64,000 bases of DNA from contig CAUYUJ010002080.1 of the NCBI GenBank assembly GCA_963575745.1, positions 177,049-241,048 of the forward strand. Direction: 5' to 3'. The notes below the pieces were generated by a model. It was given only the letters and a program-made list of their open reading frames with translations. It was not told where the DNA came from and ran no database searches. Below, piece after piece: positions 1-11,012 of the stretch (position 1 is the first letter of the stretch; every line of letters begins with the position of its first letter). The stretch comes from Prorocentrum cordatum (taxonomy: Eukaryota > Sar > Dinophyceae > Prorocentrales > Prorocentraceae). Made by a program: the position numbers and the translations under genes.

Positions 1-670
1 CGAACGCCTTCGCGAGCACGAAACACAACCCCCCGCCGGCTTCAGTCTTCGCCGCGTCGAAAGATGAGGACCTACCATTCGCTGTCGGGGCGCTGCACTG
101 CGCGTCAATAGCATGGAGCCCACAAGCGACTGGCCGCATGCAGGGGCTACGCGGCGGGCAAAATTGGGTTTTAGCTTGCGCCCAAAACAGTTCAATCATA
201 CATGCAACCTCTACGTGGGACAGCGGCGCCAGGCAGAACGGGAGAGGGGCGAGACGCAGACAGCACATGAAGCAGTGGGCCCAGTCAACGAAGAAGAGCA
301 CGACCTTTCGCTCGACGCGTTCATGGGCGACATCACCAAGATCCACGCCGTGGCCTCGCTGGGTCCGACCCCGCAGGCGACTGGAGTTAGCGCGGTAATC
401 TCGGCGGGCGCATCAGTCGGCGCTTGGCGCAAGCGGAGATTTCTCGGCCCGCCCGGGTTCCCAGCTCCAACCGGCTCTCGGCGAAAGCAGGGGCACCTCT
501 GTTCGCCCAAGAGCCCATGCGAGAAGGATTGCATGGCAGATCAACGCCACCACTCAGCGCCTAGAGCGCAAGTTGCAGAGGGGGTGGGGGGGGGGGCTTG
601 GGCGGCCCAGCCAAAACTAACCGCCTGGTTCCCCTTCGAGGTCCAGGGCGAGACGGGGCCGCGCGGCAGC

Positions 671-673
<3 letters not shown>
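1..673. other. No gene recognised
   Basis: GC-rich sequence with overlapping open frames on both strands. None has a motif, a convincing start or a protein-like composition. I see nothing else supportable here. Confidence 0.4.
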
Positions 674-766
<93 letters not shown>

Positions 767-803
767 AAAAAAAAAAAAAAGAGAAAGAGAGAAACAGAGA
801 AGA

Positions 804-841
<38 letters not shown>

Positions 842-842
842 G
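674..842. repeat. (GA)n microsatellite with poly-A interruption
   Basis: An uninterrupted GA dinucleotide run fills 674-764. A poly-A stretch follows (about 766-780), then degenerate GA. The open frames across it (RERE/SLSL on the two strands) are repeat artefacts. Confidence 0.97.
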
Positions 843-949
843 GGAATGGGGCCAAGGGAGCTCCGATGAGGGCGATGGGAGCGCGCCTGCCCGAAGATAA
901 AGGATGCGCGGGGGGGGGGGGGGGTCAGCGAGGGGGGAGGCCACGCAGA

Positions 950-1506
950 CAAATTGCTTACAATGTGAATGCTTCTGGTCCTCTGATACTTCCGACAAGA
1001 TAAAGAAGGATATGTTCCAGACGTTCGTTTCGGGGGTGGGCCGGAGTGGATTGGCGGCGCATGTATTTGAGGCGCGTCTCTTGAAGGCGCTCGACAGTAT
1101 CGCGACGCTAATTGTGAGAAGAATCGCAGGAGAGAGGGTGAGCTGGATAGAAGCAGATGGCATGGGGGACACCGCGCTGCTCGACAGCGCTGATGATGCG
1201 CAGACTACAGTGGTGCGCAGTGTTGGCGCAACGAGTTGGCAGCAGTGGGCAGCAGTTCTTGGCGCGTCAAAGTTGGGCAGCCTCTGCCGCGTCAGGAGAT
1301 CGGAAAAAGGATGGGCGCGCGAAGCATATGCGCCCCTGGCAAAACAGGAGGTCGGTGATTTCCAGGCGCTGGCGGAGGTCAGCGAGGACGTCGGAAGCCG
1401 GTGCCCGCGGAGGCAATCAGACGTCTCAATATTCGACAAGGGCGCCAGAGATTGGGGAGTTTGGATTGGGGCGGGCCCCAGTCTGCGCCACGCTGGAGGG
1501 GCTTAG
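950..1506 (+). CDS. Unrecognised open reading frame, possible coding relic
   Basis: The open part of this frame after the G-run at 909 has mixed, protein-like composition. It is alpha-helix friendly, with a stretch resembling LLKALDSIATLIVRRIAG near 1080-1130 and a following stretch rich in D, A and Q. No family was recognised. A link to the region after the RT domain of a LINE is conceivable but cannot be shown. The frame has no trustworthy start codon and the ORF ends at 1506. Treat as a low-confidence coding relic. Confidence 0.22.
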
Positions 1507-2944
1507 GATACAGCGCTACCAGAAATTTCGGTGGGAGGCGAAGTGGTGGCTCAGTTTTGGCGCGACTGGGGGGCCGGGGCAGGGGCAGGTGCGCGGGGCG
1601 TAATGCACTGCGGCGGCGGCGTTGGCAGGGCGCGGGGGAGCGGCGCGCAACTGTCCTCCACGGTTCCCCGGCTTGGTGATGACGAATTAATGTCCATGGC
1701 GCTTGAGCTCCTTCGCGTCGAAATGTCCGGCCATGTCGCGATGGCAGCAGGGAGCCGCGGGATATGCAAAACCAGAAGCTCTTGGGATCATCCAGTACAA
1801 AAGCCCCCATCCCTTGTTTGCGCCCTCCGCGACTTCCAGGCCCAATCCTTGGGAGGCTTTTAGGTGCGCGCGCGCTGCCGCCATCCTGGGCCGCGCCGCG
1901 CTAACGGCGGCGATGGCGCCGCGGAGACCACCCCCGCCCAACAGGGAGCAGGCGCGGAGATGGAAGGAGAGCCGAAGCACAGCGACGGCGGCAAGGGAAA
2001 AGGAAAATACCAGTGGCGCGCAGAAGGGGCCGGCGCCAAGGCAGCGGGCAGCTCGCCATCGGCCGCGGCCGCGGCGACGGGGGGGAGCGGCAAAGGCAGG
2101 GGGAGAGGGCGCAGCCCCCCCCAAACCCGCCAGCCACGCGCAGCGGACGACTGCGAGGAGTTCGACCTCCGAGGGCGCATCAACGGACTCCAGCGGCCGG
2201 CTCTCCGTTCGGCAGCAGAGAAGATCAGAGATGCGAACCGCATGCCCTCGAACTTCTCGCGCATGCCAGTCAGCAATTGGGCGTTTCGGAAGTCGACGGC
2301 AGCGGGGCGCTACTACGGGAACCAGATCGGAGCTCAGCTACCCCAAAGTGGTGATCTGTGAAGCGCGCGGTCCTTCGGGATGGCAGCGACTGAAGCTGAG
2401 ACTCGGGTGTCCGGGCAGGGAGTCCATGAGTGGCTCACGTGGCAGCTTGTCCGGCGCCTTCCACACAAGGTGGTAAACCTAGCTATGACATGCCGGCGCG
2501 GCATTCGTGTTCACTGTGTAGCGGCTTGAGGTAACCCTGCACCCAATGACAGCGGCACTGGGGTCTCGGCGCTCTGCCCCTCCGCGCAAGCCGAGGGGGG
2601 TGCGCCGGTGCCAGAACCCTCAGCCCACCTGCAGCTCGCCAGATATAGTGTCATCCCAGTGTCGTGAGGAAACCCAGACGGAGGAACCTGCGGGTGTGGC
2701 TCGCGGGGCCCTTACGAGCAAGCCCTCCGTCGAGTGCAGGATAGTGCCTAAGGTCGCTAGGCGGTGGCCCATGTTAGCTGTGCCGGAGGGGTGGTCTACA
2801 GGATCTTTCTCGCCCACGCCGAGGCACAAAATGGGGCCGCGAGGCATCCGCGCGGGGATGGCGTTCATGGAAGGCACCCATGAGTTGGTGTCGGACTGGC
2901 AGGAATAATATCAAACAGCAGCACCGTCATCAATAGATCGAGCA
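1507..2944. other. GC-rich region without a recognised gene
   Basis: Several overlapping frames of 80-260 codons exist on both strands, but they are Arg/Ala/Pro/Gly-rich as expected from GC-rich noncoding DNA. The frame at 2546-2908 (+) has a somewhat more balanced composition after about 2640 and might be an exon, but no splice partner or motif was found. Confidence 0.35.
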
Positions 2945-3370
2945 ATGGACACCCTAAACGATTTCCTGGATCAGGTGCGGGACATCAGCGATCGCATCCA
3001 GGCCGTGATCATAGAGACGATCGAGATGTGCATGGTCAGCGAGAGCTATATGGCGCGCAACAACAATAACAGCAACCCGAACGAGGACGAGCAGGAATTC
3101 TGGGAGGAGGGTTCAGGCAAGATGCAGATCGGCATCAACGAGCCCCCCAACTTCGGAGCGGTGCTCCCGAAGGACATGAACCAAGAAACCATGGCGAAGC
3201 TGGACCTGTTCGCGGGCCACAACCCGAGGATGGCAACGGGTGTGTTGATCGTCTACGTGGGAGGCAAGAAGTCCCAGTCGGCGACGCCAAAGCCTGAGCT
3301 GGAGAGGGTGGCGCGGCGGGAACTGCAGCGCCGGCGCCGCTCAGGGCGGAGGGGGAGGTTGCATGAGTGA
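2945..3370 (+). CDS. Hypothetical protein or exon, unknown family
   Basis: A 141-codon frame with an ATG start and strongly protein-like composition up to about residue 100. It is acidic and hydrophilic, rich in D, E, N, Q, M and I, with an N/S-rich linker near residues 40-45. The last 35 residues turn Arg-rich, as if the frame had run into noncoding DNA, so the true exon may end near 3240-3310. No domain was recognised. It lies upstream of the exon cluster at 4.7-5.7 kb on the same strand and has the same compositional style, so it may belong to the same gene, but no splice joint was proved. Confidence 0.45.
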   Translation: MDTLNDFLDQVRDISDRIQAVIIETIEMCMVSESYMARNNNNSNPNEDEQEFWEEGSGKMQIGINEPPNFGAVLPKDMNQETMAKLDLFAGHNPRMATGVLIVYVGGKKSQSATPKPELERVARRELQRRRRSGRRGRLHE

Positions 3371-3440
3371 GGTTTTCTCGGAGTGCTGCGCCGCAGGGGT
3401 CAGATGAGGCAGTTGCATTGGCGAGGTTTTCTCGGGGCGC
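3363..3440 (+). repeat. Dispersed repeat, GAGGTTTTCTCGG motif, copy 1
   Basis: GCATGAGTGAGGTTTTCTCG begins at 3362 and a second half-unit, GCATTGGCGAGGTTTTCTCG, at about 3414. The same pair recurs at 5676-5770. Both copies directly follow an exon-like ORF. Confidence 0.6.
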
Positions 3441-4424
3441 AAATGCTCCAGGGCAGAGTGCCAGGCCGCTGCTGACCCTGGCATGCGCTTGCACTGCACC
3501 TCCGATTACGTCGGCATCAAGCAATGAGGGCGCCGCCCCGGCCCCCCCCCCCTTAGGCAGTTGGGCACGAAGGGGGGTGGGCACCTTTCAGGTCATGAGA
3601 GTATAGCAGAATCAATCAGCATGGGCGTTGTGCGCATCACCAAACTCTGACGTGTTGCCCCAAATGGTAGGAGATCCGACATGGCCTTGAAGTGCCGAAC
3701 AGGACGGGAAGCGAAGTTGCAGAGAAACGCGTGGGGGAAAGGCTTTCCTGGCATCAACCAGCCCACCCGTCCAAGTCAGTAACCGACGTCATCTACCATG
3801 GCGACGCGATGCGAATCTCCATCTCCCTTCCCTTTTTTCCATTGCGGATGCGGAGAGATAGCATGCGTGGTACTATGCGTGTTGTACAGCATGCGCACAA
3901 TGCATAGACGGGTCACGGTCAGCGTGGGGGAATGGGACCTGCATAGCAGGTGCAACGCGGCTAACAGGGCATATGGGAATACGCGACCATCTCCCTCCAA
4001 CATATTCGGCTACCACAGCCGACGTGGCTCAACCCTGGCCCAGGTGCGCAGCGCTACGCACTAGCAGGGTTCTCGGGGCGCGCGACGCGGGGGGGCCACC
4101 CATGGCCTTCGCGGGCAGCGGCCACTATGGCACCATGGCCTTGCGGGCGTTGCAACAAGGGGTTCCAGTGCTGCGAGATGATCGAGATCCACAGCGGCAC
4201 GCGAGAAAATATCAAGGAGACAAAGGCAGTGAATCAAAGAGAGTGCGCGTCGACTGCGAGCTGGAACTGAGGCAGGGGGAGTGGGAACAATAGAGGGACG
4301 AAGAAAAGACGCTGCATGCAGGAGAGAAGTATACCGCTAGAGACCAGGTCTGCCGAGAACAGAAGGGGGGGGGCAAGCGGGGCCGCGCGGGCGGCCCAGG
4401 CCCGAGGGGGGAAAACAAGGGAGA
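3441..4424. other. No complete gene; possible exon near 4150-4275
   Basis: Mostly noncoding. From about 4145 a short plus-strand frame reads WPCGRCNKGFQCCEMIEIHS and continues hydrophilic to about 4270, with a CxxC pair. It looks like coding sequence but has no identified splice sites or family. A weak SL-like match at about 4015-4034 was rejected. Confidence 0.3.
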
Positions 4425-4457
4425 ATATATATATATATATATACATATATGTATATA
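4425..4457. repeat. (TA)n microsatellite
   Basis: About 33 bases of alternating TA with one CATATATG interruption, followed by a short A-run. Confidence 0.9.
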
Positions 4458-4497
4458 AAAAAAGCAGCGCGAGCACTCCTGGCGGCAGACGACGGCC

Positions 4498-4667
4498 CAC
4501 ATGAAAAGTCTCGCACAATAAGAAACAAGTTGGCCATAGAAAAGCCAAAGGAGATGGCAGAGGCGCCGCTGGAGGGCATCAGAATGGACGGAGGAATCTT
4601 TGAAGCCATTAGCAAAGCAGGAGAAAGCATGACAAAGGCTCTGCGCTGCACGGAAGAATTACGACAT
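4498..4667 (+). CDS. Candidate exon of the 4.7-5.7 kb gene
   Basis: The frame reads HEKSRTIRNKLAIEKPKEM and continues with an Ala/Glu/Lys-rich helical stretch to TEELRH, where a GT (4668) could be a 5' splice site. A branch-point-like CTAAT lies at about 4697 and an AG at 4742-4743 just before the next exon-like frame. The phases of these sites do not match exactly, so the joint is not proved. Composition fits the downstream exons (acidic and basic residues, few Pro/Gly). Confidence 0.35.
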
Positions 4668-4743
4668 GTTGTTCAACTAGTGCACGGCCATGGACACTAA
4701 TGACGAAGATGCACTGAAGGCGGCAAAACAAGAGTGGCTACAG

Positions 4744-5682
4744 GATGGCGAAGGACATGGGTGGCAAACAGTCGGCGCACTTCGAGGTGCTGGACTTCGC
4801 GGACATGTGGAGCGACGCCATGCAGCAGTTCATCGCGTGCAGGAGGGCGCAGGATGGGGCGAAAAGGTGGGGGGGGGCTGCTCGCGCGGGCTTGCCATGC
4901 CAGACAAGTTGTGGCGGAGAGGCCCCAGCCCCAACTCGGGAGGGGAGGGGCGGCAGTTATGTTGCGAGGCGGATTCGCCACAGCTCGTCAAGGCGCAGGA
5001 GAGCCACCCAGAAGATGTGCTTGTGAAAGAGTGGGGGGACAAGATGAAGGACACGTTCGGCGACGACTGCGAGGAGTGGCCAAAGATCGAGCGCGGGTGT
5101 AAGTCCCCCCTGTTAAAGAGTGGGCCGTCGGTGGCGGTGGAGCTCAAGGCGGGAAACAAATTGCAAGCGCTCGTAGCAGAGAGGCTACCGCAGCAATTCA
5201 ACGACGCCATCAAGGAGCGCCACTACCAGTTTTTCGACCCCGCCCAGAAGATGGGCCCAGAGGAGCTGTTCGAGCTGATCCCCGCGCCCTTCCCGATGAC
5301 GCACAAGGTATGAGGTTGCGACCTCATCGCAAGTTGCCCTGCGGGCGCGCGGGGGAGGGCAGAGAGGAAGGCCTTTCCTGTGCAGAGCCGGCGCGAGCCG
5401 GGGTTGAAAATATCAGAGAACGACGAAGAGAACTTTCGCGAAGTCATGAAGGTCGCTTTGAAGGAGGTGAGCAACGAGGACAATGCCGACCCAGAGGACG
5501 TGAAGAGGCTGAAGGAGCGCCAGAAGCTACGAGACAGCACGCAGTCCTTGCTGGAAGGCGCCGAGATCTCGAGGCAAAGTTCGGCTACCCCAAGTCGGAG
5601 GAGACGACTGCGGCCGGCTGCCCCAGCGGCCTCCAGTGAGCGCGCCCGCTGGGGCCTCTTGGAACGCCGAGAGAAGCATTAG
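4744..5682 (+). CDS. Intron-containing hypothetical protein gene, unknown family
   Basis: Three exon-like blocks. Block 1 (4744 to about 4858 or 4866) starts MAKDMGGKQ and reads HFEVLDFADMWSDAMQQF. Block 2 (4984-5307) reads EWGDKMKDTFGDDCEEW and ends ELIPAPFPMTHK. Block 3 (5386-5682) reads ENDEENFREVMKVALKEV, then a charged helix. Blocks 2 and 3 join in frame across a clear GT-AG intron. Block 1 joins block 2 in phase only if a GC-AG intron starting at 4859 is used; the GT at 4867 is out of phase by one base. An alternative frame near 5570-5637 (KFGYPKSEETTAAG then a stop) also looks protein-like, so the 3' end is uncertain. All blocks are acidic and hydrophilic with no membrane segment. Function unknown. 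The dispersed repeat at 5676 follows directly. Confidence 0.5.
4859..4983 (+). other. Probable intron 1 (GC-AG from 4859, or GT-AG from 4867)
   Basis: The 3' end CGCCACAG precedes the exon-like frame at 4984. The GT at 4867 follows GAAAAG and gives a 117-base intron, but the phase is wrong for the upstream frame. The GC at 4859 keeps the phase, and dinoflagellates are known to use GC-AG introns. The interior is G-rich. Confidence 0.45.
5308..5385 (+). other. Probable intron 2 (GT-AG, 78 bases)
   Basis: ACAAG/GTATGAGG at the 5' side and TTTCCTGTGCAG/AGC at the 3' side. Length 78 is a multiple of three, and both flanking frames share one phase (codons starting at 5305 and 5386). The pyrimidine-rich TTTCCTGTG tract supports the 3' site. 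Confidence 0.65.
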
Positions 5683-5770
5683 CGAGGTTTTCTCGGAGTG
5701 CTATTCCGGGCAAGCTGGGCGAGCTCACAGGCAGCCATGATATGCATTGGCGAAATTATCTCGGAGGGCA
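5676..5770 (+). repeat. Dispersed repeat, GAGGTTTTCTCGG motif, copy 2
   Basis: GCATTAGCGAGGTTTTCTCG at about 5675 and a diverged half-unit GCATTGGCGAAATTATCTCG at about 5744. Same paired layout as 3363-3440. Confidence 0.6.
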
Positions 5771-7445
5771 ATTCGGAGCATACAGGATGGGCATCACGAA
5801 GTGCTCGCACTGACATGGCAATAGGATATGTGTTTGGAGTGACGACAGGTGCATTACTGAAGGGTGTCGAAGGAGAAAAAAGTGATCATCACGAAGTCCA
5901 CCAGAGTGCTTCTCGATGACCCCATTTACCATATACCGTGATTACCAACATGCTCTACCCCACATGCATTTTAAGGGATTATGGTGGGATGCTACAACAG
6001 GGTCTCATAATACAGATGCGACAGTGCATGGGGCAACTTTCGGCCAGACCGAGAAGTGAGCCGAGTGGGAGAGGGGAGCACTGAATTAAAACAGTAGAAT
6101 AAGCAGCCCCCCAGCAACAGTTTGGGGTTACGGGCCTCCCGTCCCTCCCCCGTCTCCTCCTTTGAGCGGTCGTGTCGTCGTCTCCTCCCCCTTGGCTTGG
6201 GCTCGCTGCCAAGCCCGGGCGTCCCCTCTCCTAGGGCGCGCGGAAGGGCCAGCAGCCGCTCCCCCCGCACTCACCCGCAGGGACTCGTGAACGCAAGGTA
6301 GCGAGCCTCTCTTACGGGGCCACCTCGGAGCTCAGTCCTCGAGCAACGTGGCATGCCCCCTGCCCGCCTTCGCGAGAAGGCAGGGCTGTTGCACGACCGA
6401 TCGCAGGGGATTTTGGCAGAAATGCGTAAGACAAGCGTCGGTGTTTTGACGCTGCACCCCCTTATGCGAATGTCCTTGTCCTCCCTTCCTCTCTCGTCCT
6501 CCGGTTCCCTCCCCTCTCCCTCCCTCCCCGCCCGCGCCCCCGCCAGCCGCAGCTTTCGGGCGCCTCGCGCCCCTGGGCCGTGGCTGCAGTTTCTGGCGCG
6601 GCCGCGCGGCGCAACGGCCGGGGCGTCCCCGTTTCCCCCCCCCGTGTCGAGGCCCCTCGGCGCGCGCGCGCGCGCGTTGTTGCTGTTGTTGTTGCTGCTG
6701 GTGCTGTTGCTCGTGCTCCTCGTTTCCCATTGGGGCTCCAGAAACGGGGGTCGATGCAAACCGGGGTCAGCCTGAGCGCGGGACGTTGCAGGATCCTGCA
6801 GGGCCAGGGTCTCAATAACCCGGGCTTGGGTGCAGGATCTTACAGGATCATGCAGGGTATTTCGCATTGGCCCGGGCTTGGGGGTAGGATTTTGCAGAAT
6901 TCGGCAAGGCCTACATGACCCGAATCTGGATTGATTTTGGTCAGAATATCCCCGATCCCATCATTAAAGGTCCGATGCTCTGAACAAATTGGAGCGGCAC
7001 GTTTGTCGTTGCAGTCGGATTGAGGATGACCGAGGTATAAGGTCGGGGTCGGTTCGGGGAGGGTGCTTTGGTGTACTTCGTGTTTGCTGGATGTTCTTGT
7101 GCATCATGGGGAGGGTAAGTGTGGATCTTCTGTGTGTTTGGGCCGACGGAGGGTCTCATGTTTTTGAAAGATAGTGTTCTGGCCTAGGTCCGAGTGGCTC
7201 CATCGGGCCCCACGACCATCGAAAACGACCCAGGACGCAAAGCTGGCCCAAGAGGGAAGTGATCCAGACCTCCTGGAGTCCAACCAGGGAAAAACTGGAG
7301 CGCCGGATGTATGGGTTCCCTATGCCCGACGGCGTGGTTGGATCAGCTGGCGAGACACTCACGGATTCCCACCTTTGGCGGCCGTTGCCGGGCCCCGGGA
7401 CGAGCAAAGACAGGGCCCGGGCAGAAAGTTTGACTTGGGCGACCC
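5771..7445. other. No gene recognised; short simple repeats
   Basis: Contains a CG run at 6659-6676 followed by a GTT/GCT-rich stretch to about 6720, and two diverged ~65-base units built on CCCGGGCTTGGG at 6815-6905. No protein-like frame was found. Confidence 0.45.
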
Positions 7446-7641
7446 GTCCTCCTCCTCCTTGTCCTCCTCCTCCTCCTTCTCCTCCTCCTTCTTCTCCTCC
7501 TCCTCCTCCTCCTCCTCCTCCTCCTCCCCCTCCTCCTCCTCCTACCCCATCCAACTCCTCCTCCTCCTCCTCCTCGTCCTCGTCGTCGTCCTCCTCCTCC
7601 TCCTCCTCCTCCTCCTCCTCCTCCTCCTCCCCCTCTTTGCC
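7446..7641. repeat. (CCT)n microsatellite
   Basis: TCC/CTC triplets with a few CGT and CCC interruptions. Long open frames on both strands across it are artefacts. Confidence 0.97.
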
Positions 7642-8140
7642 CCCCCCATCGGAACGCGTACGGCCCCGGGGGAAACCGTCCAGAATTGTCGTGACCTCTT
7701 GGGCTATTCTTGTTTTCCCCCACACCAGAAAAAAATCAGGCCCTTTGCACGCGCGCGCTGGTTTTGCTGCTTTCTGAGGACAGCGATGGGGAATGCACTC
7801 AGGGGGGAATACACACACCGCCATCCATATCCACATCTTGAGGTCCACATCATCGCACGGCGTTTTGGATGTAATTCCAACTAGGGCAGCCATGTTGCGT
7901 ACTCGAAAAAATGTGCGCACATAGACCGAACACTTGGCTTTGGCAATATATGAACATTGTTTCACACTTAAAGTCCGTTTGCGGAGTTAATCTGCAATTG
8001 ACACAGATGGTTGGAATTGCCTCCACTTTGTCGTTCTCGCTGGTTAGAATTACCCCCAGTTGGTTGGGATTGCATCCGGTCGGGTGGGATTACCACCGCA
8101 TGCGGCCCGCACCCGCCCCCCAGCGGGGAGTGTTTCGACG
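7642..8140. other. No gene recognised
   Basis: Between two microsatellites. From about 8005 a short degenerate repeat on GGTTGGAATTGC / GGTTGGGATTGC occurs about four times to 8095. Nothing else seen. Confidence 0.4.
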
Positions 8141-8204
8141 ACCGCGACCGCAATCACGACCACGACCGCGACCGCGATGACGGCGACGACGACGGCGACC
8201 ACGG

Positions 8205-8241
<37 letters not shown>

Positions 8242-8340
8242 GGCGTCGACGACAAATATGACGACGACGACGACGACGACGACCAGGACAACTACGACGT
8301 CGACGACGGTCGATCATCGACGTCGACGGCCACAGTACAA
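8141..8340. repeat. (CGA/CCA)n microsatellite
   Basis: Alternating CGACCG, CGACCA and CGACGA triplets. Confidence 0.95.
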
Positions 8341-8435
8341 GTACATCGATGTCGTCGTTGCAGATGTTTCTTGGGGGCTGTTGGGCTCTCGTCTCCACGG
8401 TGGACGCGGCTTGGGAATCTCGCCAGATGGACTTT

Positions 8436-9175
8436 GGGATACATATATATATATATACACTTACTTATATCTCGCAGAAAAAGAGGGGGAGGATGACGGG
8501 GGTCTGGGAAGGGAGAAGGGGAGAAGGAGGTGCGGAGGGGGAGTGGGAAGCAGTCCAGGTGGGCCCAGGGAGAGGCGAAGCATGGGCCGGTCGCCACGGC
8601 GGAAGAAGGCGTCACGCCGACGTTCGCCACAAAGCGAAACATGGGTTGAGAGGAGGGTCAGGAGGGAAGGATGAGCAGGAGCTGATCAGCACGAGGAGCA
8701 GCAGCAGGCGGAGGAGAAGGAGGAGGTGGGGGAGGAGGACTACGACGAGGAGCACGAGGAGGAAAGACGGGGAGGACGGAGGACGATCGACGTCGTCGCC
8801 GTGTCCGCCCCGAGCGCTGCCGCGTGAATCCCTGGAGGCGCTATGGCCAGGAAGGACTCGGCGCAGGCCGCGCCCAGCGATGTCGTGGACTGCGAGGCGC
8901 GCGGCGGTGTCTTGCGGAGCTCTCGGTGGGAAGCTGCTTTCCCGGCCTCGTGGCCCGCTGCTCCACGAGAGGGGAATGGGGAGGGGGAGATGGAGAAGTG
9001 GGGAGGAGGAGAGGCGGCGGAGGGCGGCGAGGGGGAGGGGGAGGAGAGGGAGGAGGGGGAGGAGGACGAGGAGCAGGAGAAGGAGGAGGAGGAGGAAGAA
9101 GAGGAAGAAGAGGAGGAGGAGGAGGAGGAAGAGGAGGAGGAGGAGGAGGAGGAGGAGGGGGAGGGGGAGGAGGAC
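8436..9175. repeat. TA tract, then long GGA-rich purine tract
   Basis: A TA tract at about 8440-8460, then G/A-rich sequence becoming (GGA)n at about 8690-8760 and 8980-9175. An intervening non-repetitive stretch at 8800-8960 carries no recognisable gene. Confidence 0.9.
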
Positions 9176-9179
9176 AAGC

Positions 9180-9330
9180 TAGGTGCGCTCGCGTCATATC
9201 TGACATCCTACCCCTCCCTCCCATCCCTTGCCATGGCGCAGATCCCCTCTCTACTCGCACAGTCGGATGTCGAGCAGGGCAATGATCCCGAAAGGGTACG
9301 CGATGCATTGTAGAGCACGGCATGGCATGG
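9180..9330 (+). repeat. Duplicated module M1, copy 1
   Basis: Starts AGGTGCGCTCGCGTCATATC and aligns along its length with 29868-30010 (AGGTACGCTCGCGCTATCTC). In both places it is followed by the CAGCG-type satellite. Confidence 0.75.
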
Positions 9331-9401
9331 CGTAGAAGAGCACCGCAAAGCGTAGTATCAACCTAGCATTGCATTGCATGCCGTGGCATGGCACGGGAAA
9401 T

Positions 9402-9612
9402 GACGCCAGCGCTGCAGCGGGAGCACGAGTCGAAACGAGCGGAAGCGCGGAAATGAGGCCAGCGCTGCAGCGGGAGCACGATTCGGAACGAGCGGAAGCA
9501 CGGAAATGAGGCCAGCGCTGCAGCGGGAGCACGATTCGGAACGAGCGGGGCCCGAAAATGAGGCCGGCGCCTCAGCGAGAGTAGCATTTTGGAAACAAAT
9601 GCAAGCGAAAAC
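9402..9612 (+). repeat. 53-bp tandem satellite, 4 units
   Basis: Units start at 9402, 9455, 9508 and 9560 (spacing 53, 53, 52). The core is GAGGCCAGCGCTGCAGCGGG. The diverged array at 30151-30660 is the same family. Confidence 0.9.
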
Positions 9613-10865
9613 CCAAGTCTGGGGAAACTTGTGTGTAAAAAACAGTACGCGGGGGGGGGGTCGAGCACTTTCAAACCGTCATCAGGGGAAGAGGGAGAGT
9701 AGTATTCATATTGAGTAGTTGTCGAGGAGCAGGAGGAGGAGCAGACGGGCATAGTTTCCTGGCACGGGAAAGGTACATCAGGAACTGGCAGGGGCCAGAT
9801 GCCTTGCGACTCGCAGCCCCACCAGCCCCACTCCGCACAGCCATGGTTCAGCCGTGGGGGTCCCACGGACTAATCGCCAACGGGGGCTGCAGAATGTATA
9901 GTTCAGCTACAACGGTTCGTAGCGGTTTGGTCGAAGAGCTGCAGGGCCAGTAAAGGGAAACGGCCGACGGGCACGCAGAAACGGGCCCCGTAGAGAACAT
10001 GCAGCTTCCAAACAGGGGGTCGCCGCTTGGGAGTAGACCCGAAGGTCTCATAGGGCTCACGTGCCACAGGGCACCGCCACACCGCAAAAGTGCGCAATGT
10101 TCTTGCAGCTGTCGCGACAGCAGTGGGCCATGGATGGTTCACACCGCGTTGCTTCCAGATGCATGAGAAACGAACTCATCCCTGTCCGCTTGCAGAAACG
10201 ATCGCCTTTCTGCAGGAGGAGGAGGGGAGGAAGAGGAGGACGGCGGTCCCGGCCCGCCCGAACGTCGCGCCAGGCTGACCTCGCCCGCGCGGCCTTTGTT
10301 GAGTTGAGAGCCCCCGCCTAGGCCGACGGCGCGCTGCTGGCCACCTGCCAGTTGGCGTGAAGTTGTGGCCATGTCGGCCTGAGGCAGAGAGTTCCTAAAG
10401 GAGCGCGGCTGGCGGCGGGGCGCTGCAGGGCGGCCAGGGGAGGGGCGCAGTTGTCGCGGGGCGGCGGCAAGGCTTCGCTGAGCTGCTGCGGCAGTTGGCC
10501 GCTGCCGTGCCGCGGAGCGACCGCGGCTGGGCCGCGGGGCCGGGCGGCGGCGGCAGCAGAGCGGCGGCGGCGGGCGGCGGGCGGCGGGCGCGCGGGCGAG
10601 CTTGCGGAGGCGGGCGCTTGGCGGCTTCGCTCACCAGGCAGGAGGGGCACGAGGCGGCGGCGGCGGCGGCGGCGAGTGCTGGGCCTCGCCGACAACGACC
10701 CGGCGCCGCGGCGACGGCGGCGTGGCGCCCGCAGGGTGGAGGTGGCGGCGACGAACGGCAGTAGCGGACACTCGGCGAGCGGGCGGACGCGGGCGCGGCG
10801 GCGCGCTTGCCCGGCGCGCATACCCTCGCCGAGCGCCCCAAGGGCCTTCTCGGATTCGGGGCCCC
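9613..10865. other. GC-rich region without recognised gene
   Basis: Open frames over 10318-11089 are Ser/Arg/Pro/Ala-rich artefacts of GCG-rich sequence. No motif or splice signal can be supported. Confidence 0.4.
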
Positions 10866-10910
10866 CCAGGGAAAGGAGGGGGGAGGAGGAGGAGGAGGAG
10901 GAGGAGGAGG

Positions 10911-10964
<54 letters not shown>

Positions 10965-11012
10965 AGGAGGAGGAGAAAGACGAGGAGGAGGAGGAGGAGG
11001 AGGAGGAGGAGG
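10866..11012. repeat. (GGA)n and (GCAGGA)n microsatellite
   Basis: GGA triplets, then GAGCAG hexamers (about 10910-10960), then GGA again. Confidence 0.95.

Noticed and set aside
541-1439. Long Ser/Leu or Arg/Glu frames over the GA repeat
   Set aside because: Simple-sequence translation; open because the repeat lacks stop codons.
4015-4034. CCACAGCCGACGTGGCTCAA, similar to the spliced leader
   Set aside because: Only 14 of 20 bases match and no element begins there.
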